Shown here: positions 31,780 through 43,896 of the stretch, one piece after another
How the letters are laid out: each line of letters starts with the position of its first letter
Numbering within the stretch: the first letter of the stretch is position 1
DNA from: Saturnia japonica
Lineage: Eukaryota > Arthropoda > Insecta > Lepidoptera > Saturniidae
NCBI GenBank assembly: GCA_033032175.1
Contig: CM065307.1
Coordinates: 3,658,001 to 3,722,000 of the forward strand
Length of the DNA stretch: 64,000 nucleotides
Direction of reading: 5' to 3'
Notes under the pieces: model-generated
The model's database searches: none
Seen by the model: the letters and a program-made list of their open reading frames with translations, nothing else
Told to the model about the DNA's origin: nothing
Made by a program: the position numbers and the translations under genes

Positions 31780-31945
31780 TGGTACGGTAGGTCATTCTTT
31801 AATGCCAGCCTGGCTAGCTAACACACTCAAGAAAATCTGTCGCCAAGCACCTATTGGTGTCTTTCGGCAGCTGCACATCTTGGACCATATCGTCACTTAG
31901 CATCACGTGTGATCGCGGCCAAACGCTCTAAACCTTTAAAAAATA
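31780..31945 (+). mobile_element. SINE family B, 5'-truncated
   Basis: ggtcattctttaatgccagc, ctggctagctaaca, gaaaatctgtcgccaagcac, ctattggtgt, ttcggcagctgcac, gaccatatcgtcacttagca, tgtgatcgcggccaaacgc. The tRNA-like head is missing. Confidence 0.7.
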
Positions 31946-32384
31946 ACAAAAAGTTTGGTATTATTTTTTTGTTATTGATCGATGTTTATTTTTGTTATAC
32001 TGTTATGTATCATTATTATGAATGGTTACGTCATTATGGACAATATTTAATGAGAAGTGATTGGTCGTGATAAACACGAGCGATCTACAACAATTTGCGT
32101 GTTGGTGACAAGCGTGTACCGTCCGACTGGCTTTCAAGTACATCCCGGGCTTATCGGCCGTGAAAGTTCCGACAGCGTTAATTACTTTTTAATCCATTAA
32201 CTTATTGTGGATTAGGTTATTATAATTTTGATAGAGAGTTATAAGAAAAACCACAATATATATGTCGGCGTAAAGGCTCAAATATAACACACGTTTCGCC
32301 AAATGGCTTTAATATAGTCAAAATTCATGTTTTAAAAACGTGATCAGCTTGTTTCGGATACATTCGGCTACTATCGGAACCAAG
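31946..32384. other. Unassigned sequence
   Basis: No gene or repeat I can name. Confidence 0.35.
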
Positions 32385-32470
32385 CCAAGCCACGGTGAAG
32401 CTGTAAAAGTCGTCAGAGGATCCAGGGCCCCTAAAGGCTAACAGTATAGTCAGTCTGAATTTAAAAAAAA
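32385..32470 (+). mobile_element. SINE family C fragment
   Basis: ccaagccacggtgaagctgt, aaaagtcgtcagaggatcca, gggcccctaaaggctaacag and a short A-rich end. Fuller copy at 63856-63990. Confidence 0.65.
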
Positions 32471-33257
32471 TGCAAAGGAGATCCTCGCTCGAGTCGTCGG
32501 ACCGTCCACATCTCTAAAGCAATTCGTAACTATCCAGACATAAATCTCCGTGATTGTGGTGCCGTCCACAATGGAGTCACCCTAGTCCAAGACCGCCTTA
32601 AGTGTCGGTATCATGCCCAATGCCCATATGCCTGCTCCGTTATGAACATAAGCATATTTTTAAGCCTATTGGAAAACCGTAAAATACACCAGAGTCTAAA
32701 ATTTTATGTGATTGTGGATGTCAGCACATAACAGTGGTGGAGCGGCATCGTCTATAGAATAATGGAATACATACGAGAATGTATTACGAACAAAACTTGG
32801 AGTGAGGAGTGATGCCATAATTTCTACGTCTGATTCGTCGTCTTCTAATAAAAACGTATGCTATATATCCCATATTCAAAATCACTTGACATTTTCCTAA
32901 TTAAAAAAGTGCTTTTGCAGTGCTAAACTTTAAGGAAATAACCTATATATTAGTAGTTAGTATGAAGCATAATATATGACGTTACGTGGACAAAACTGAG
33001 ATGCAAAATACGACTGTCGTCATTTGCAGCATTCGTTAAATCTACCAATAACGTCGTGGTGGACTTTGAACATTCGTCGCATTCGAATGCTTTAATATTA
33101 TGGTACATAAGAACATTTTGTGACAAACTATAAGGAACCTTTCAACTAATTGTTAACTTAGAGCTTTACTTCTAAAGTAAACCTTTCCAGTTTATATTTT
33201 CATTTTTTAATGTACAATCACAGAACAAATGTTATTATGGTTTTTATAGTATTATAT
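32471..33257. other. Unassigned; GC-richer patch at 32480-32760
   Basis: 32480-32650 has balanced composition and can be read as IRNYPDINLRDCGAVHNGVT, but the frame closes quickly and no family was recognised; it may be a degraded transposable-element ORF. Confidence 0.25.
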
Positions 33258-33620
33258 TATGCCAAATATCAGTTGACCGCTCTTAATTCTATTGAGCATC
33301 GACTTGTTGGCGATGAAGCATTGATGAAGGGTAGATCGCTAGATCTAGAGCATCGACGTAAGGTAGCTTGCCACTCAATGTGTTACAGGTTACAAGGTTA
33401 CACTTTGGAGAGTGTGCATAACAAATGCACGACTTAATTCCACCCAACCATTTTCATCACAGGACAACTAGACGCCGTGAGGGTTTCCATCCTTATGTGG
33501 TGGACATTATTGTTATGACATATTTGTACGAAGAGTGAAGCCCACTCCTGGCGTCTGTATAACTTGGGAGTCTTCAAGCTAAGAAAGAAGAGGCATTAGT
33601 TATCGTCGGCCTTATCTTTG
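33258..33620 (+). pseudogene. LINE ORF2 C-terminus relic
   Basis: LTALNSIEHRLVGDEALMKG then LDLEHRRKVACHSMCYRL (33271-33400), and in another frame HHRTTRRREGFHPYVVDI (33454-33510). The order 'rAvrlvGdpaL...L.LrRdva.lcvfYrl', then 'hhRtaR.r.g.HPyvvd', is typical of the end of insect non-LTR retrotransposon ORF2. A frame change and stop lie between the two parts. A second relic is at 55995-56270. Confidence 0.65.
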
Positions 33621-34635
33621 CTTACCATCAAATCTAGGATATGTACATACTTCATCATAATAAAGTTTAAGAGCGGTGCTGCTCTTGCCGGTAGAGTATT
33701 TTCAAGCTCTCTTTACACTGTGCCTTCATCTTGACATCGTGATACGACACGATACCTATTTTTCCTTCACTTGCTGGATTTATGCCCCTCTTGGTCTTCC
33801 TCCTTCCTTCAATTTTTCCCTTTTATTATTGTTTTTAATAGGTCGTCAAGTCGAATCAAATGCCTCACCAAATTTTCCCTTCTATTTTTAATTATCTCTA
33901 GTAATATCCTCCTCTCTTTTGTTGTGTACCTCTCCATTCGATTATCTTTCCATCCAACTAATTCTCTGCTCTCTCATACTTATAATCTTTAAAAAAGGCT
34001 GCTACTTTGGGGAGCTGAGTTAAAACGCTTCGTGTGCTAGTCCGTGTTGTCTACAATACCTTTCTGACTAGTGAGCTTTGCGTTTCTACAAAAATATTAA
34101 CAGTCCATATACTGTTACAGATCAACAATATTGTTTGGTTTATCTGATAACTGCATGACCTATAATATAATTTCCATTGTAGATCCACAATAACATCCTG
34201 AATTTATAAGACTGGAAAATGTGGTGAATCAGTCGTCGAATCGTATAAAAAATTTGAGACTATAAAGGCAAACATCAAATAATACAGCCATAGCAATGTG
34301 CTGAGGAACTCATTTATATTCACCTGGCTTAAAGTGGCACTGTTCTTGGTAGAAAAAATAGTTAAATCCAAAAACAAGGGATACCATCGTAGGATCGACA
34401 ATCCAACCTCGGATTTATACTGGCTGATAACGAAACGCGATAAACCAAATGAGAGTCATTGTGACGGGTTTATGACTTTATTACGATTAAGTCTGGTACA
34501 GATCTCTGCCACCTCGTTTGATTACACGATTTACAATACAATGGTTGATTCCGGAACCGCTATGGTGGATTTTACACCTGGTATTTGCACATGAATATAT
34601 CATTTTAGTAATATAACGTACTGTAGCTACAATCT
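33621..34635. other. Unassigned sequence
   Basis: ORFs of 71-98 codons (33676-33992, 34298-34594 on plus; 34204-34401 on minus) show no domain, no repeat match and no splice context. A T-rich tract at 33790-33910 was noted. Confidence 0.3.
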
Positions 34636-34800
34636 ATACTTATAATAAAATAGTAAAGAGTCGAAATATATACATCGAAGATATTTGAGAAAAACATAAT
34701 ACGGGGGGCGGGGAGTTTAGAATCATTGACGAAACGGGTTTTTATTTTCCAAAAGTATTCATAGATGGCGCTGTATGGCTTAGTTTAAATTATTATTAAA
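34636..34800 (+). mobile_element. Helitron-like family H4, 5' part
   Basis: TCTATACTTATAATAAAATA then agtaaagagtcgaaatata, followed by gaaacgggtttttattttcc and agatggcgctgta; the last motif also occurs at 59470-59482. No 3' hairpin or CTAG end follows. Confidence 0.5.
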
Positions 34801-35796
34801 TTAATTTTATGTTTATTGTGTCACACTTAAGTATATTTTCTATAAGAACTTATATTAATAATTTCAGGCTGGACTTTTATTATTATTTTTAAATGTTTTT
34901 AGTTATCTTTTAACAATATTATTTATTATTATCATTAATTATTATTATCAATTAAAACGACATCAAGATCACTATTAAATTACACTAAACAGACATACTA
35001 TAAAACATTATTATTCACTGGATATTAACGGCTCATAAAATAAAGTTATTAAATGAAATTAGCTTTTCATAAAGAATGGTTAACATTTAAGATGATTTTA
35101 GTTAGGTATTCTCAAAGCTTTTACAGGTCAAATACCGTAAGGTTCGATTGAGGTAAGGGGAGGTTTTTATTTAGTTTCTATTTTACATACACGAAATATA
35201 CCACGCGGAAGAAGTTGCAAGCGTAGTCAGTTCTCTATAACAGTATTTTGAGATCAATTAACTTTGACAATAAACTCCATGTTAGGAGTTTTTAGCGGGA
35301 ACCTGATTTGTCATGGAGATTATTAAACTTTCATCACTTTACCATATATGTCTGGCTGTGACTTTGATGTTCTGTGTTTGGTGGTATATTGGTGGTGGTA
35401 TATATGTGAATTGACACGTAGCGTGTTTCGGAATACCTGAAAATCAGCATAACCTAAGTTTTAATATATTAAGGTAAGCCTAAAAATAGTTCTGGCATTC
35501 AAGTAGATACGGCTTACGGGATTTATCGAGAGATGGTTGGCGAGAGAATTACAATTTAAAGGGGTTAGGAAAACGAGTACCAAGGATGAGAATGTGAAAG
35601 AAAAAGAAGAATCAGATTTGCCAGATTTGCTTTACTGTTAAAAGGTTATTAAAGGATGGATAACAGGAAATGAGTCCCTCTGTAGGGTATATCTAATAAA
35701 AATAAAAGTATCTAGTTTTCAAAAAGAAAAAATAACGCTATTGTTACGCACTAAGACAACAGTTCTATATTTTCCCATATACAATGGAACAATATG
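34801..35796. other. Unassigned; R5 fragment at 35270-35340
   Basis: 35284-35330 (ggagtttttagcgggaacct, gatttgtcatggag) is a decayed R5 piece. 34880-34960 is an ATT-rich low-complexity tract. No gene seen. Confidence 0.35.
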
Positions 35797-36055
35797 TCTC
35801 AAGCTGTCAGGATTCATCACGATATTTTCCTTCACCGTCTGCCTATAGTGTTACACATTTAAGTGAATGTACGCGAATTCCGTAAAATTCTTTAGTTGGT
35901 GAATCATAGTGATTATTATTTGTAGAGTTGAAACAAAAGATAATCCCAAACGAGTTTCCTCACCAGCTCTTCTCGATGAATTTGATGTTTTCCGAACCGG
36001 TAGTAGTGTTTTGACGTTCATAAGTGCCTACATTTAATGAAGTATTTTTTTTTAA
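35797..36055 (-). repeat. SINE-like piece and LINE 3' end, both reverse
   Basis: 35797-35890 in reverse reads gacggtgaaggaaaatatcg, tgatgaatcctgacagc, a segment common in tRNA-derived insect SINEs. 35975-36055 in reverse matches the LINE tail (gcacttatgaacgtcaaaac, actaccggttcggaaaacat), the third copy of that 3' end in the window. Confidence 0.55.
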
Positions 36056-36254
36056 TTTTGATACATGTCGGGGCGGGGCTTAAACCTGTGAATATCGAAT
36101 TTATATACACCCGGTGCAAACCACTCGACCAATACGACTGCAAACGGTTGTGCACTACCTATTCAAGATAAATATAAATAAATAATAACAAAATAAATAG
36201 AGGGACATGTGAACACGCAGTTATAGGGGCTTAGTGGAGGTTGGAATCCTACAA

Positions 36255-36640
36255 TGAACTTGAGCTTCATTAAAGGATCTTCAACGTGGAAGGTACACCA
36301 GGGAACTCTTCAAAATCATTAAAGTTGGTTTTCTTGTTTGTTAAAAATTGTCATGTTCTTGTATTATTTGTTTAATTGTGACAATAAATCATTTATAACC
36401 AACTTCAACAAAAAAATGGAGGTTACTAATTCGAATGTTTTTTTATGGATATTCAGCTTCTTTGCTTATGAACCGATTTGGATAATTTTTTTTTGTTGGA
36501 TAGAGGACACCGCAAGCTTGGGTGGTTCCATTTTAATGTCATTGGCATTGTACCTTCAACTTCGAAGCTACACAAGGGAACTCTTCAAAATAATAGATGT
36601 TGGTTTTCTTTTTTGTAAATAATTGTGTTGTGTTTATTTA
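36255..36640 (+). repeat. Dispersed repeat R4, partly duplicated
   Basis: Second half of R4 at 36265-36345 (ggaactcttcaaaatcatta, aagttggttttctt), then a fuller unit at 36397-36620 (aaccaacttcaacaaaaaaa, atggaggttactaattcgaa, gtcattggcattgtaccttc). The 94-codon ORF 36338-36622 is translated repeat, not a gene. Confidence 0.6.
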
Positions 36641-38059
36641 CTTCAACTTATAAAGAATAAAGAAATACCATAATATGTTTACGGTCTGTACCAAAAGCTG
36701 CAAGAAAAAAGAATATTGGTAACAAAAAATATCTTCACAAAAACTGCTGTACTTGTGAAACCCTAAACAACATTATCATTCACATAAATTTATCGTGTAG
36801 ATGTAATGATATGGTATCGCTCGTGACGTCGAGATGTACCTACTCCAATCGATACAGCCGTAAAGTTTTGCAAACGGGAAAATATTTTCACAATATTCGT
36901 ACACCCACCGATGAATTTTTATACAGAAATATTTTTGAAGTTTTATTACAAGGTTTTATTTAACTTGCTTTGTTAGTATGGGTCAAATCTTGCTGAAAGC
37001 TTTTAAAATTATTTGATGTAAAAAAAGATTAATAGGTATAACTATGAATGTTTATTTTTTCAGTGATTATCCTAACATCGTGGCTATAAATGAAATTGGT
37101 ACGTTGACTAACTTCTATTAATGATCTCTCTAGATCGATTTTATTATATTCCTATAAGTAAATGACATTCAGCTCATACCTTGCATATAATTAGTATTTT
37201 CATTTTAGTACCAACTGAAATATCGAATAAAAGCTTGTTTTTAAAAAGTTTTTGTAATTATTGGTTATATTTCTTTTGGTGCGTTATTAGAGGGTAAAAA
37301 TAAGAATTCCACATCATATGACGGAAGTTCGATACGAATATATATAAATACATAATATGAAATCATTTTACTAATTTTTTTTGGTGCAAAATTCGTATTT
37401 ATGTCTAACTTCAATTTCAATTCAATTTTAGGAGTTATTTTTGTTTATCTTCGTTTTTTTTTATATCGCCCTATAAAAGACACTGGAATTAGAAAAAATT
37501 TCAAAATTGAACATTTTGTATACGGGTTGACACATACTATACATAAAGTCTGATCTAGACATTTTCGCGAAAAGTCTTGAAACATATACTTAAATCCATT
37601 TGTCTCTGAGTAGAATATATTGATATTTTAATTTCTTATGGTTTCATTTGTTAAAGTTTATTTGTTTTCTCTTATTACATTTCCAAATTTATTCATGCTC
37701 TTTTTAATTCATTATTTTAACTGCTCATCATGTGTCTAATCATGTCATAAACACCTTTAATTAAGATTGCATTTGCTTAGAGACTTTTTTTGTTGGTAAG
37801 CTTATAATTTGTCAGAATGTAAATCTTGCTGGTGTTTTTTTTTAATTATAAATAAATAAATAATCAATGACTTTTTGAAGTGAAACTTCTTAGGTGACGA
37901 TTCGATAATTGGACGAGAATTGAGAGTGAAATTTCTAGGTCGCGTCATGTTTATCATTGATTTTAATCATCAGGTTGTCTATAACAGAGTCATCAATGAA
38001 CTTCCATTATGATAATAAAAGTGTATCGCCAGTGATGGCCAATACTGTAACTAATTCGA
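36641..38059. other. Mostly unassigned; repeat patch at 37880-37945
   Basis: 37880-37945 (agtgaaacttcttaggtgac, ataattggacgagaattgag) resembles 810-895 inside the first hAT-type element. The rest has no supported feature. Confidence 0.35.
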
Positions 38060-38292
38060 TTTATACTTTTCAATACAAGACAATTTTAAAAAGAAACCCA
38101 ACTTTAATTATTTTAAGAATTTCCTTGTGTATCTTCGAAGTTCAAAGTCCATTGAGGTATTACCTATCCAACAAAAGAGAGTCATCCAAATAGGTTTATA
38201 AACAAAGAAGTTATGGCTGAACATCCATAAAATTTAAAAAAAACATTCAAATTGAGTAACCTCCCCCGTCTTTTGTTGTAATCGGTTAAAAA
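38060..38292 (-). repeat. Dispersed repeat R4, reverse
   Basis: In reverse: aaccgattacaacaaaagac, gggggaggttactcaatttg, ttttatggatgttcagccat, aacttcgaagatacacaagg, aattaaagttgggtt. The 78-codon plus ORF here is chance. Confidence 0.6.
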
Positions 38293-38735
38293 CAAATTGC
38301 TTGATTGATTTTATAAAGTATGTAAATATTTTATCTAATTCTCTATTTATATTAATAAATAATATGTAGTTCTGTCAGTACATGTCTTAGTAAATGTGTT
38401 TCTTTCAAAATTTGTGCCGTATATGTTTTTTTATAGTCCGCTGATCTAGAACTTTTCTTTTCTTGTTTTTCCGTCTTAACTGAATTAAATTAAATTTTGT
38501 ACACGACAGGCATATGCCATTCCGAAATTAAAAGGCCATAAAAAATTCACTGGGAATTATTAAAACAACATTAAGGTCTACTAAAAATACTTATTATTAT
38601 TAATACATCATTATATACTTTCAACTTTCAAATTTTGTCTACAGGAAATATCTGCTCTTCCGGAATTGATAGCCTAACAAACTGATAGAAAGAATACTCA
38701 ATAATACAATTAAGAGAAATAAATAATTATTACTT
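38293..38735. other. Unassigned sequence
   Basis: No feature seen in this AT-rich stretch. Confidence 0.4.
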
Positions 38736-38916
38736 AACTAGCTGTACTCGCGGCTCCACACACGTTAGCTACAGAATGATTGTTAATTAAGATAACGTGT
38801 AATTTTTTTATAACAACCAAGGAACTAAGTAGTAAAAATTTTTTTTTTATCAAAATCTCTATCATTTTATTTATATAAATAGATAAGCGCGTGTGGAGCC
38901 GCGGGCGCAGCTAGTT
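38736..38916. repeat. Inverted pair of Helitron-like 3' ends
   Basis: The left arm, aactagctgtactcgcggct then ccacacacg (38736-38764), is the inverse of the right arm, gcgcgtgtggagccgcg then ggcgcagctagtt (38887-38916). Both outer ends carry CTAG. About 115 bp of AT-rich sequence lies between. Either two elements of one Helitron-like family met tail to tail with their bodies lost, or this is a fold-back element that uses such ends. Confidence 0.75.
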
Positions 38917-39075
38917 CATAATATTATCGTAGCAAGCGTTTTACATTGCTACGGCAGGTAACGGTAAAATCTCGTAGCTAACGTTAATACAATCCTTACC
39001 CTAGCACTATTCAGTCATTACAGCCTTGAATAATTAATTCTATCTAATAATTTTTGGGAATTTAGTTTGAAGCGG

Positions 39076-39351
39076 TTAGTTTAGAACCGCCTCTCCACCT
39101 CCCCAAGTCTGAGGTACGTTAATAAAATCTACATAAGTTATCTTTCTTGTTTTGTCGCCAACAAAGTTAACGTAACTCGGGACTAAAGCTCTGAACGTTT
39201 CAAAATTTAATTTATGCAAAACGACCTTACTACGAGTATTGCGAGTATAATGGGAAATTAATTTTAGTTTTGATCTAACGCGAGGACTAATTATAATTGC
39301 TGGTCCCGTACACGTTGTTCTACAATTTCCAGTTTTTAATATCCCGACCAT
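39076..39351 (-). other. 91-codon ORF, unrecognised
   Basis: Residues ILKTGNCRTTCTGPAIIISP, then RVRSKLKLISHYTRNTRSKV, then PSYVNFVGDKTRKITYVDFI. The composition is protein-like with balanced charged and hydrophobic residues, and it lies just downstream of a LINE fragment on the same strand, but in that LINE family the following residues look different. I do not recognise it. It may be transposable-element derived. Confidence 0.25.
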
Positions 39352-39378
39352 AGCGTTACCTATCGGATCCTAACATAG

Positions 39379-39612
39379 TCATAAACCATCATCTCGATAA
39401 AGCAAATATCCAATATTGAGTTTACCCAACAATTCGCCACCAAGTGTACCATTTGATATTTTGTGAAGTGTATATAGATCTGCAACATTTCTCCTTTCCT
39501 CAAGACTATTAATATTAAACATTTTAAGCATATCTTCATAGTCTGGTAGTTTAAGTCGCAGCCCAAGAAAAACATAAATTTGAACAAAACAATTTTCAAC
39601 AATAAAGAACAT
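39379..39612 (-). pseudogene. LINE ORF2 C-terminal fragment
   Basis: LRLKLPDYEDMLKMFNINSL then EERRNVADLYTLHKISNGTL match the same C-terminal segment as 8488-8560 (SLxERRNxADLxxLxKIxNG). It ends at GKLNIGYLLYRDDGL and a stop, before the conserved closing part, so it is truncated at both ends. A run of nine G/C (39639-39650) lies at its upstream edge. Confidence 0.7.
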
Positions 39613-39702
39613 GAAAGTTCAATAATTTTGAGGAGTCCCCCCCCCCCTACCATATTATCTAAAACGGTTCATAAACAAATAAGTTATGTCTGAACATTAA
39701 GG

Positions 39703-39970
39703 TAACTGTCTCGTTAGCCTGGTGGTCGTAAGCGCGACTGCTATGATAGAGGTCCTGGGTTCGATTCCCAGGTAGAGCAAAGTGTTATTGGGTTTTTCCT
39801 ATGAAATTCTAGTAGCAGCTCGGAGTTTGGCTTCGTGCCCGATAAATGGCAATAGGCTCGCCCCCTATTACATGGGACCTAAAAAACATACTCGGCGAAC
39901 TGTGGGTGTACATTAATAAACCTCTGCCTAACCCTTCGGGGAATACAGGCGTAATGGTGTGTGTGTGATT
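39703..39970 (+). mobile_element. tRNA-derived SINE, family A, near full length
   Basis: A-box-like ttagcctggtgg (39713-39724) and B box gggttcgattccc (39758-39770) form the tRNA-like head, followed by tattgggtttttcctatgaa, gcagctcggagtttggcttc, ggcaataggctcgcccccta, ttacatgggacctaaaaaac, ctaacccttcggggaataca and a GT-rich end. It is not a working tRNA gene: no acceptor stem closes. The B box would attract RNA polymerase III. Confidence 0.82.
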
Positions 39971-40319
39971 AAGGTGATTAAAAAAAAATGGTGTTTTTTA
40001 ATGATTTGGAACCAAGCTTTAAAGTTTCGTTTAGCCGTTAAAATATGAGCTCTTAATATTAGTGTTAACATGGGGTGTGTCGCACTTTTCAATATCCCAT
40101 AGGAATAACAAAGGAAAAAGTAATTTTTTCTTCTATTTTTTGTAACTACGTAACGACACGTCATACAGGGAAGTTCTATATATATTTTTGTAGAAAGGTC
40201 TGAATCATTTTTTTCTACGTCTTCTTGTTCAAAGGTTGTTCGAGGTTTTAAAGATTTTTTTTTGGTTGTTTAAAAGCGCTAAAGAGAATGATTTAATAAA
40301 AATTGTTTTTTTAATTTTA
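39971..40319. other. Unassigned sequence
   Basis: No feature seen; minus ORF 39928-40164 overlaps the SINE end and is chance. Confidence 0.35.
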
Positions 40320-40600
40320 CTAAATTTCTAAAAAAGAAATGTTATATTTACAATTCTTATAGCCTATAATTTGACTAAAGACATAAACATTCCGTGTACA
40401 AAGGCGTTTTTGAGTTAAATCCGGACATACAAACAGACAGAGAGACATTTTTTTAATATTCGTGATCATTGCCCATTACATGATATGTCTATGAGGAAAT
40501 TTGTAAAAAAGATACACGTATAGACTACAGATTAATGTGGATTTCAATGTTACACGTGTACCTGATTTTAATAGATATGGACGGCTTAAATCGAATTTAT
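40320..40600 (+). repeat. Dispersed repeat, copy 1
   Basis: gagttaaatccggacataca, aacagacagagagacat, attcgtgatcattgcccatt, atgtctatgaggaaatttg, aaaaagatacacgtatagac. The same order is present at 41635-41790 on the same strand. Confidence 0.5.
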
Positions 40601-40890
40601 ATCTCCGGTTACTGACGAAAATTCCCTTTGACTGAGAACGTGAGACGAGCGACCGAAGCAAACATATTATTCACACCTGATTAACAATCCATTGGAAGTA
40701 ATATGTTAGTTTACTGGGCTGAATTATTACATTCTACTAATATGATGTGTTATGAGAATACTCCAGAAACTTTGTATGTGTGTGTATTAGAGTTTGGCAA
40801 ACATTTGATAAAAAGATTTTACAAGGTTCTAAGGTTTATATACACTAGAGGTGTATTTTTACTCATATTATTGACAATTTATATAATCTA

Positions 40891-41402
40891 CTAGCTGTGC
40901 CCGCGGCTTCACTCACATGGACTACAGAATACCATCGATCGGGTACACAAGCGAATCTTGCTCCCCCGTTCCCGGCTGTTTTAAAGACAAAAATGCTTAT
41001 GGTGGGTGTCCCTTAGAAGTGTCCCTATGTGTATACATATACTGTCGCTAACTTTTTTGCTTACAATAATTTGATATATCTCTTATGGTTTACTTAGCGT
41101 AAGCCATTAAAGCACTTGAATCGATTCAACATGAACAGTTTTTTATTTATTTGTGCGGAACCCTAATTATTTCTCTAAAATAAAAGTAGCCTAAGTTACA
41201 CGTTATAACATCAGCTATCTACCAGTGAAAGTCCCGTCAAAATCGATCCAACCCTTTCGGAGATTGCCCGGAAAAACAGACAGAGGTAAATTAAAAAAAT
41301 GGGTTTTTTGTTATAGGTATTTATATACTTTCATATGTATTCAGTAAAAAGCTGTTATTTTGACATTACAAACGGACACTTCAATTTTATTAATTGTATA
41401 GA
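40891..41402 (-). mobile_element. Helitron-like family H2, full-length copy, reverse
   Basis: On the plus strand it begins CTAGCTGTGCCCGCGGCTTC after A and ends taattgtataga (reverse of TCTATACAATTA) before T, so the A/T insertion site is intact. At 512 bp it aligns with 12429-12945 throughout. Non-coding. Confidence 0.85.
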
Positions 41403-41790
41403 TTAATCGAGAAATGAAACATGCTTCGCGTGTACAAAATTTCATGAAGATCGGTTAAGAACAATTGTTATATGATTCCTGAATTTATTACTGATGATTC
41501 AAAATTATGGAATGACGCATGCTTTCCCTTTACACAATTTTATCAGAATCGGATGAGAATGGAAGAAAATTGAATTTTTGAAAAATATTTTTTTTACGAT
41601 CTCTAAAATTATTATTGAAAATTCTATAAAATTTCATAAGAATCGGTCATATTGTTTTTGAGTTACATCCGGACATAGAAACAGACAGGTGGACAAAATT
41701 TAAGGCACATTCGTGATGAATGTCCTTTATAAAGGCTTGTCTATAGAGAAATTTGAAAAAAAATACATTTACAGAGACAGAACTACAATT
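41403..41790 (+). repeat. Dispersed repeat, copy 2
   Basis: gagttacatccggacataga, aacagacaggtggacaaa, cattcgtgatgaatgtcctt, gtctatagagaaatttgaaa. It mirrors 40390-40510 in order and strand, with the H2 Helitron between the two copies. Confidence 0.45.
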
Positions 41791-42714
41791 TAGAGATATG
41801 GATGGAACATAATGTCACATTATGCACAATTTTTTGCGGTATAATAAAATGAAGTCCATAAATAAATTGCTATTTACTGTTGTGAAACTGATCAGTCATG
41901 ATAAGTGAGAACTTTTAAGGGAAATACGTATGCTTGATTCAATGTCTTGTAAGAATAACAATCAGTTTTCCCTATCTGTATTTCAGTGAAGAAAGTGCCG
42001 TGTAAGTAAACTAAAGTAAATAATGTATAACGATTTTATGTCTTTATTTCTTGACTGGGCAAAAAAGGAATTTTAAAAAAGGAAGGCCAATTTTATTAAC
42101 GACATAGGATGACTTGAGATAAACTGGGTAGCGTTTAAAAAGCTGCAGCAAACGTCACATAGTCAACTTTACTTTGAATTATAAAAGTAATAAAAGATAT
42201 AAATGGTTAATAGATTTGAGTTCTCTAATATTGATTTTGAAATTTAGGACACATTGATAATATTTTGGACAATAAATTTTTTGGTAATATTTACATTTAC
42301 AAGTCATTCGAAAAAAGGTACCTACGCTTCTTAAATAATTCAAAATATCGTGACCGATTTTCATTAATTTAAATATGAATTTAAAAATTTCAGAATACTT
42401 ATAATGTGAACGGTAGATCATAATAACATGACATCACGACAACAACAACGACTGCCGTTGCCGTTGATATGTCATCGAGAACTGTGTGATGAACCACTCA
42501 GAATTACACTAATACTCATTACTTTCAGTATTTCACAATACTTGTAACATATAATTTATTATACTCTTCAAAGAACATCTGAAATGAGATGCAAAACAAA
42601 ATTTTTGCGAACCTGAGTAAATAGAAAATCTTGATTCGAAAAAAACTTACATTTATGTTACAAAAGATTTACTATATGTCACAAAAGAAATGAACTTGTT
42701 TATCCTTATAAAAA
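41791..42714. other. Unassigned sequence
   Basis: No supported feature; minus ORF 42179-42421 has no recognisable content. Confidence 0.4.
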
Positions 42715-42787
42715 TAAATAAAATTGAAGTGTCTGTTTGTAATGTCAAAATAACAGCTTTTCACTAAACGCATAATTGAAAGTATAC
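42715..42787 (+). mobile_element. Helitron H2 5' end fragment
   Basis: aataaaattgaagtgtctgt, ttgtaatgtcaaaataacag, ctaaacgcat: the first 70 bp of H2, then unrelated sequence starting tacagggtgg. Confidence 0.65.
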
Positions 42788-43104
42788 AGGGTGGCTTTTG
42801 AGATGGGGCAGTAAGGGTAGGTAAGTACCTTAACTGTTGTAGCTACATAAAAACTTTCTGAGGAGACTGACCTTAACTTTTTGAGAAATTTTGAATGGCA
42901 TTTACAGTTATTTTAAAAAGGGTACAGTCAGCAACAAAATGGGCAATTTACATAAAAACTGTTTTTCAAATAATAAACTTATCGATCCTGTTTCTTATAA
43001 ATATCAATAAAAACTAAGGGTCAACTGAGTTTAGAGAACTAAAAATGTCAGAAATCGATTTCGTAGGAAATTATCGTAGCTTTAAAACCATTTTGAACCA
43101 AGAA
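42788..43104. other. Unassigned, repeat-like
   Basis: Starts tacagggtggcttttgagat; 'tacagggtgg' also occurs at 46399. No other support. Confidence 0.3.
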
Positions 43105-43360
43105 AAGAGAATAGCTTATTTTTATCGTTCGCTCGCAAAGCTCGTTCGCCCAGACATTGTATATATTATGTTCTTGTGTGTATTTATATGTATTTCTATT
43201 TTATTTATTTTGTGTATTATTATATTTTTGTGTTTGATCAGAGTTGTTTTATTTGAAATTTAATTTTCTTTCGCACTGGCTGGAAGAAAATGCTTCATAG
43301 CATTAAGCTCGCCAGTGTACAAATTAAAAATGCAATAAAGTATTCATTCTTCATTCCAGT
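43105..43360 (+). repeat. Non-LTR retroelement 3' untranslated end
   Basis: A T-rich stretch leads to gaaaatgcttcatagcatta, agctcgccagtgtacaaatt and a polyadenylation-type gcaataaagtattcattctt. This composition and the closing AATAAA fit a LINE 3' UTR. The 72-codon ORF at 43045-43263 is low complexity. Confidence 0.4.
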
Positions 43361-43896
43361 TATTAACCCAGTATAAAATATTTGTTATACAAGTGTCTAC
43401 ACTAATGCGTCTGCTACGTTTTGGAATTTACCAAGGTTCTGGGGTTTACCGAATTTTCCTATAATGTCAATAACATAGACATGTTTTTAACTATTGACGT
43501 ACTATTAGTCAGATATTAGTTTATTCTATTTAAGTTACAACTACGCTTCACGTGTTAACAGCCTATACATACTTTGAACATGTTGCAAAACTAATTAAAA
43601 AGGTAAAAATGGAGCCTTTCATAACCGAACTACCATAATAGAAGGTTGACCACTATTCTAAGGATCCATATTTCTTAGCAAGAAGCTTAGAGCATAGCGT
43701 AGGGTACAGCGGGATGGAAAAATGTCTTTGAATAATGTTCATTTACGCAAAATAATTTATTTTGTAAATAAACCGTATCGTGCAGATGTAGAATAGTCTC
43801 CGAGACCGCGTGTTCCTTCCTTCCTAAGATATCGGATCCTTGACACGAGGCATAAAGAGGTATTCCAGCATGCTAGCTTAATATTGACGTCTACCG
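43361..43896. other. Unassigned sequence
   Basis: No feature recognised. Confidence 0.4.

Noticed and set aside
34298..34594. 98-codon plus-strand ORF
   Set aside because: No domain, no splice signals, no supporting neighbour; kept only as unassigned sequence.
39703..39780. Possible tRNA gene (A and B boxes)
   Set aside because: The same sequence recurs with a long common tail at 52930 and 17790-18062, and no acceptor stem closes; it is a SINE head.
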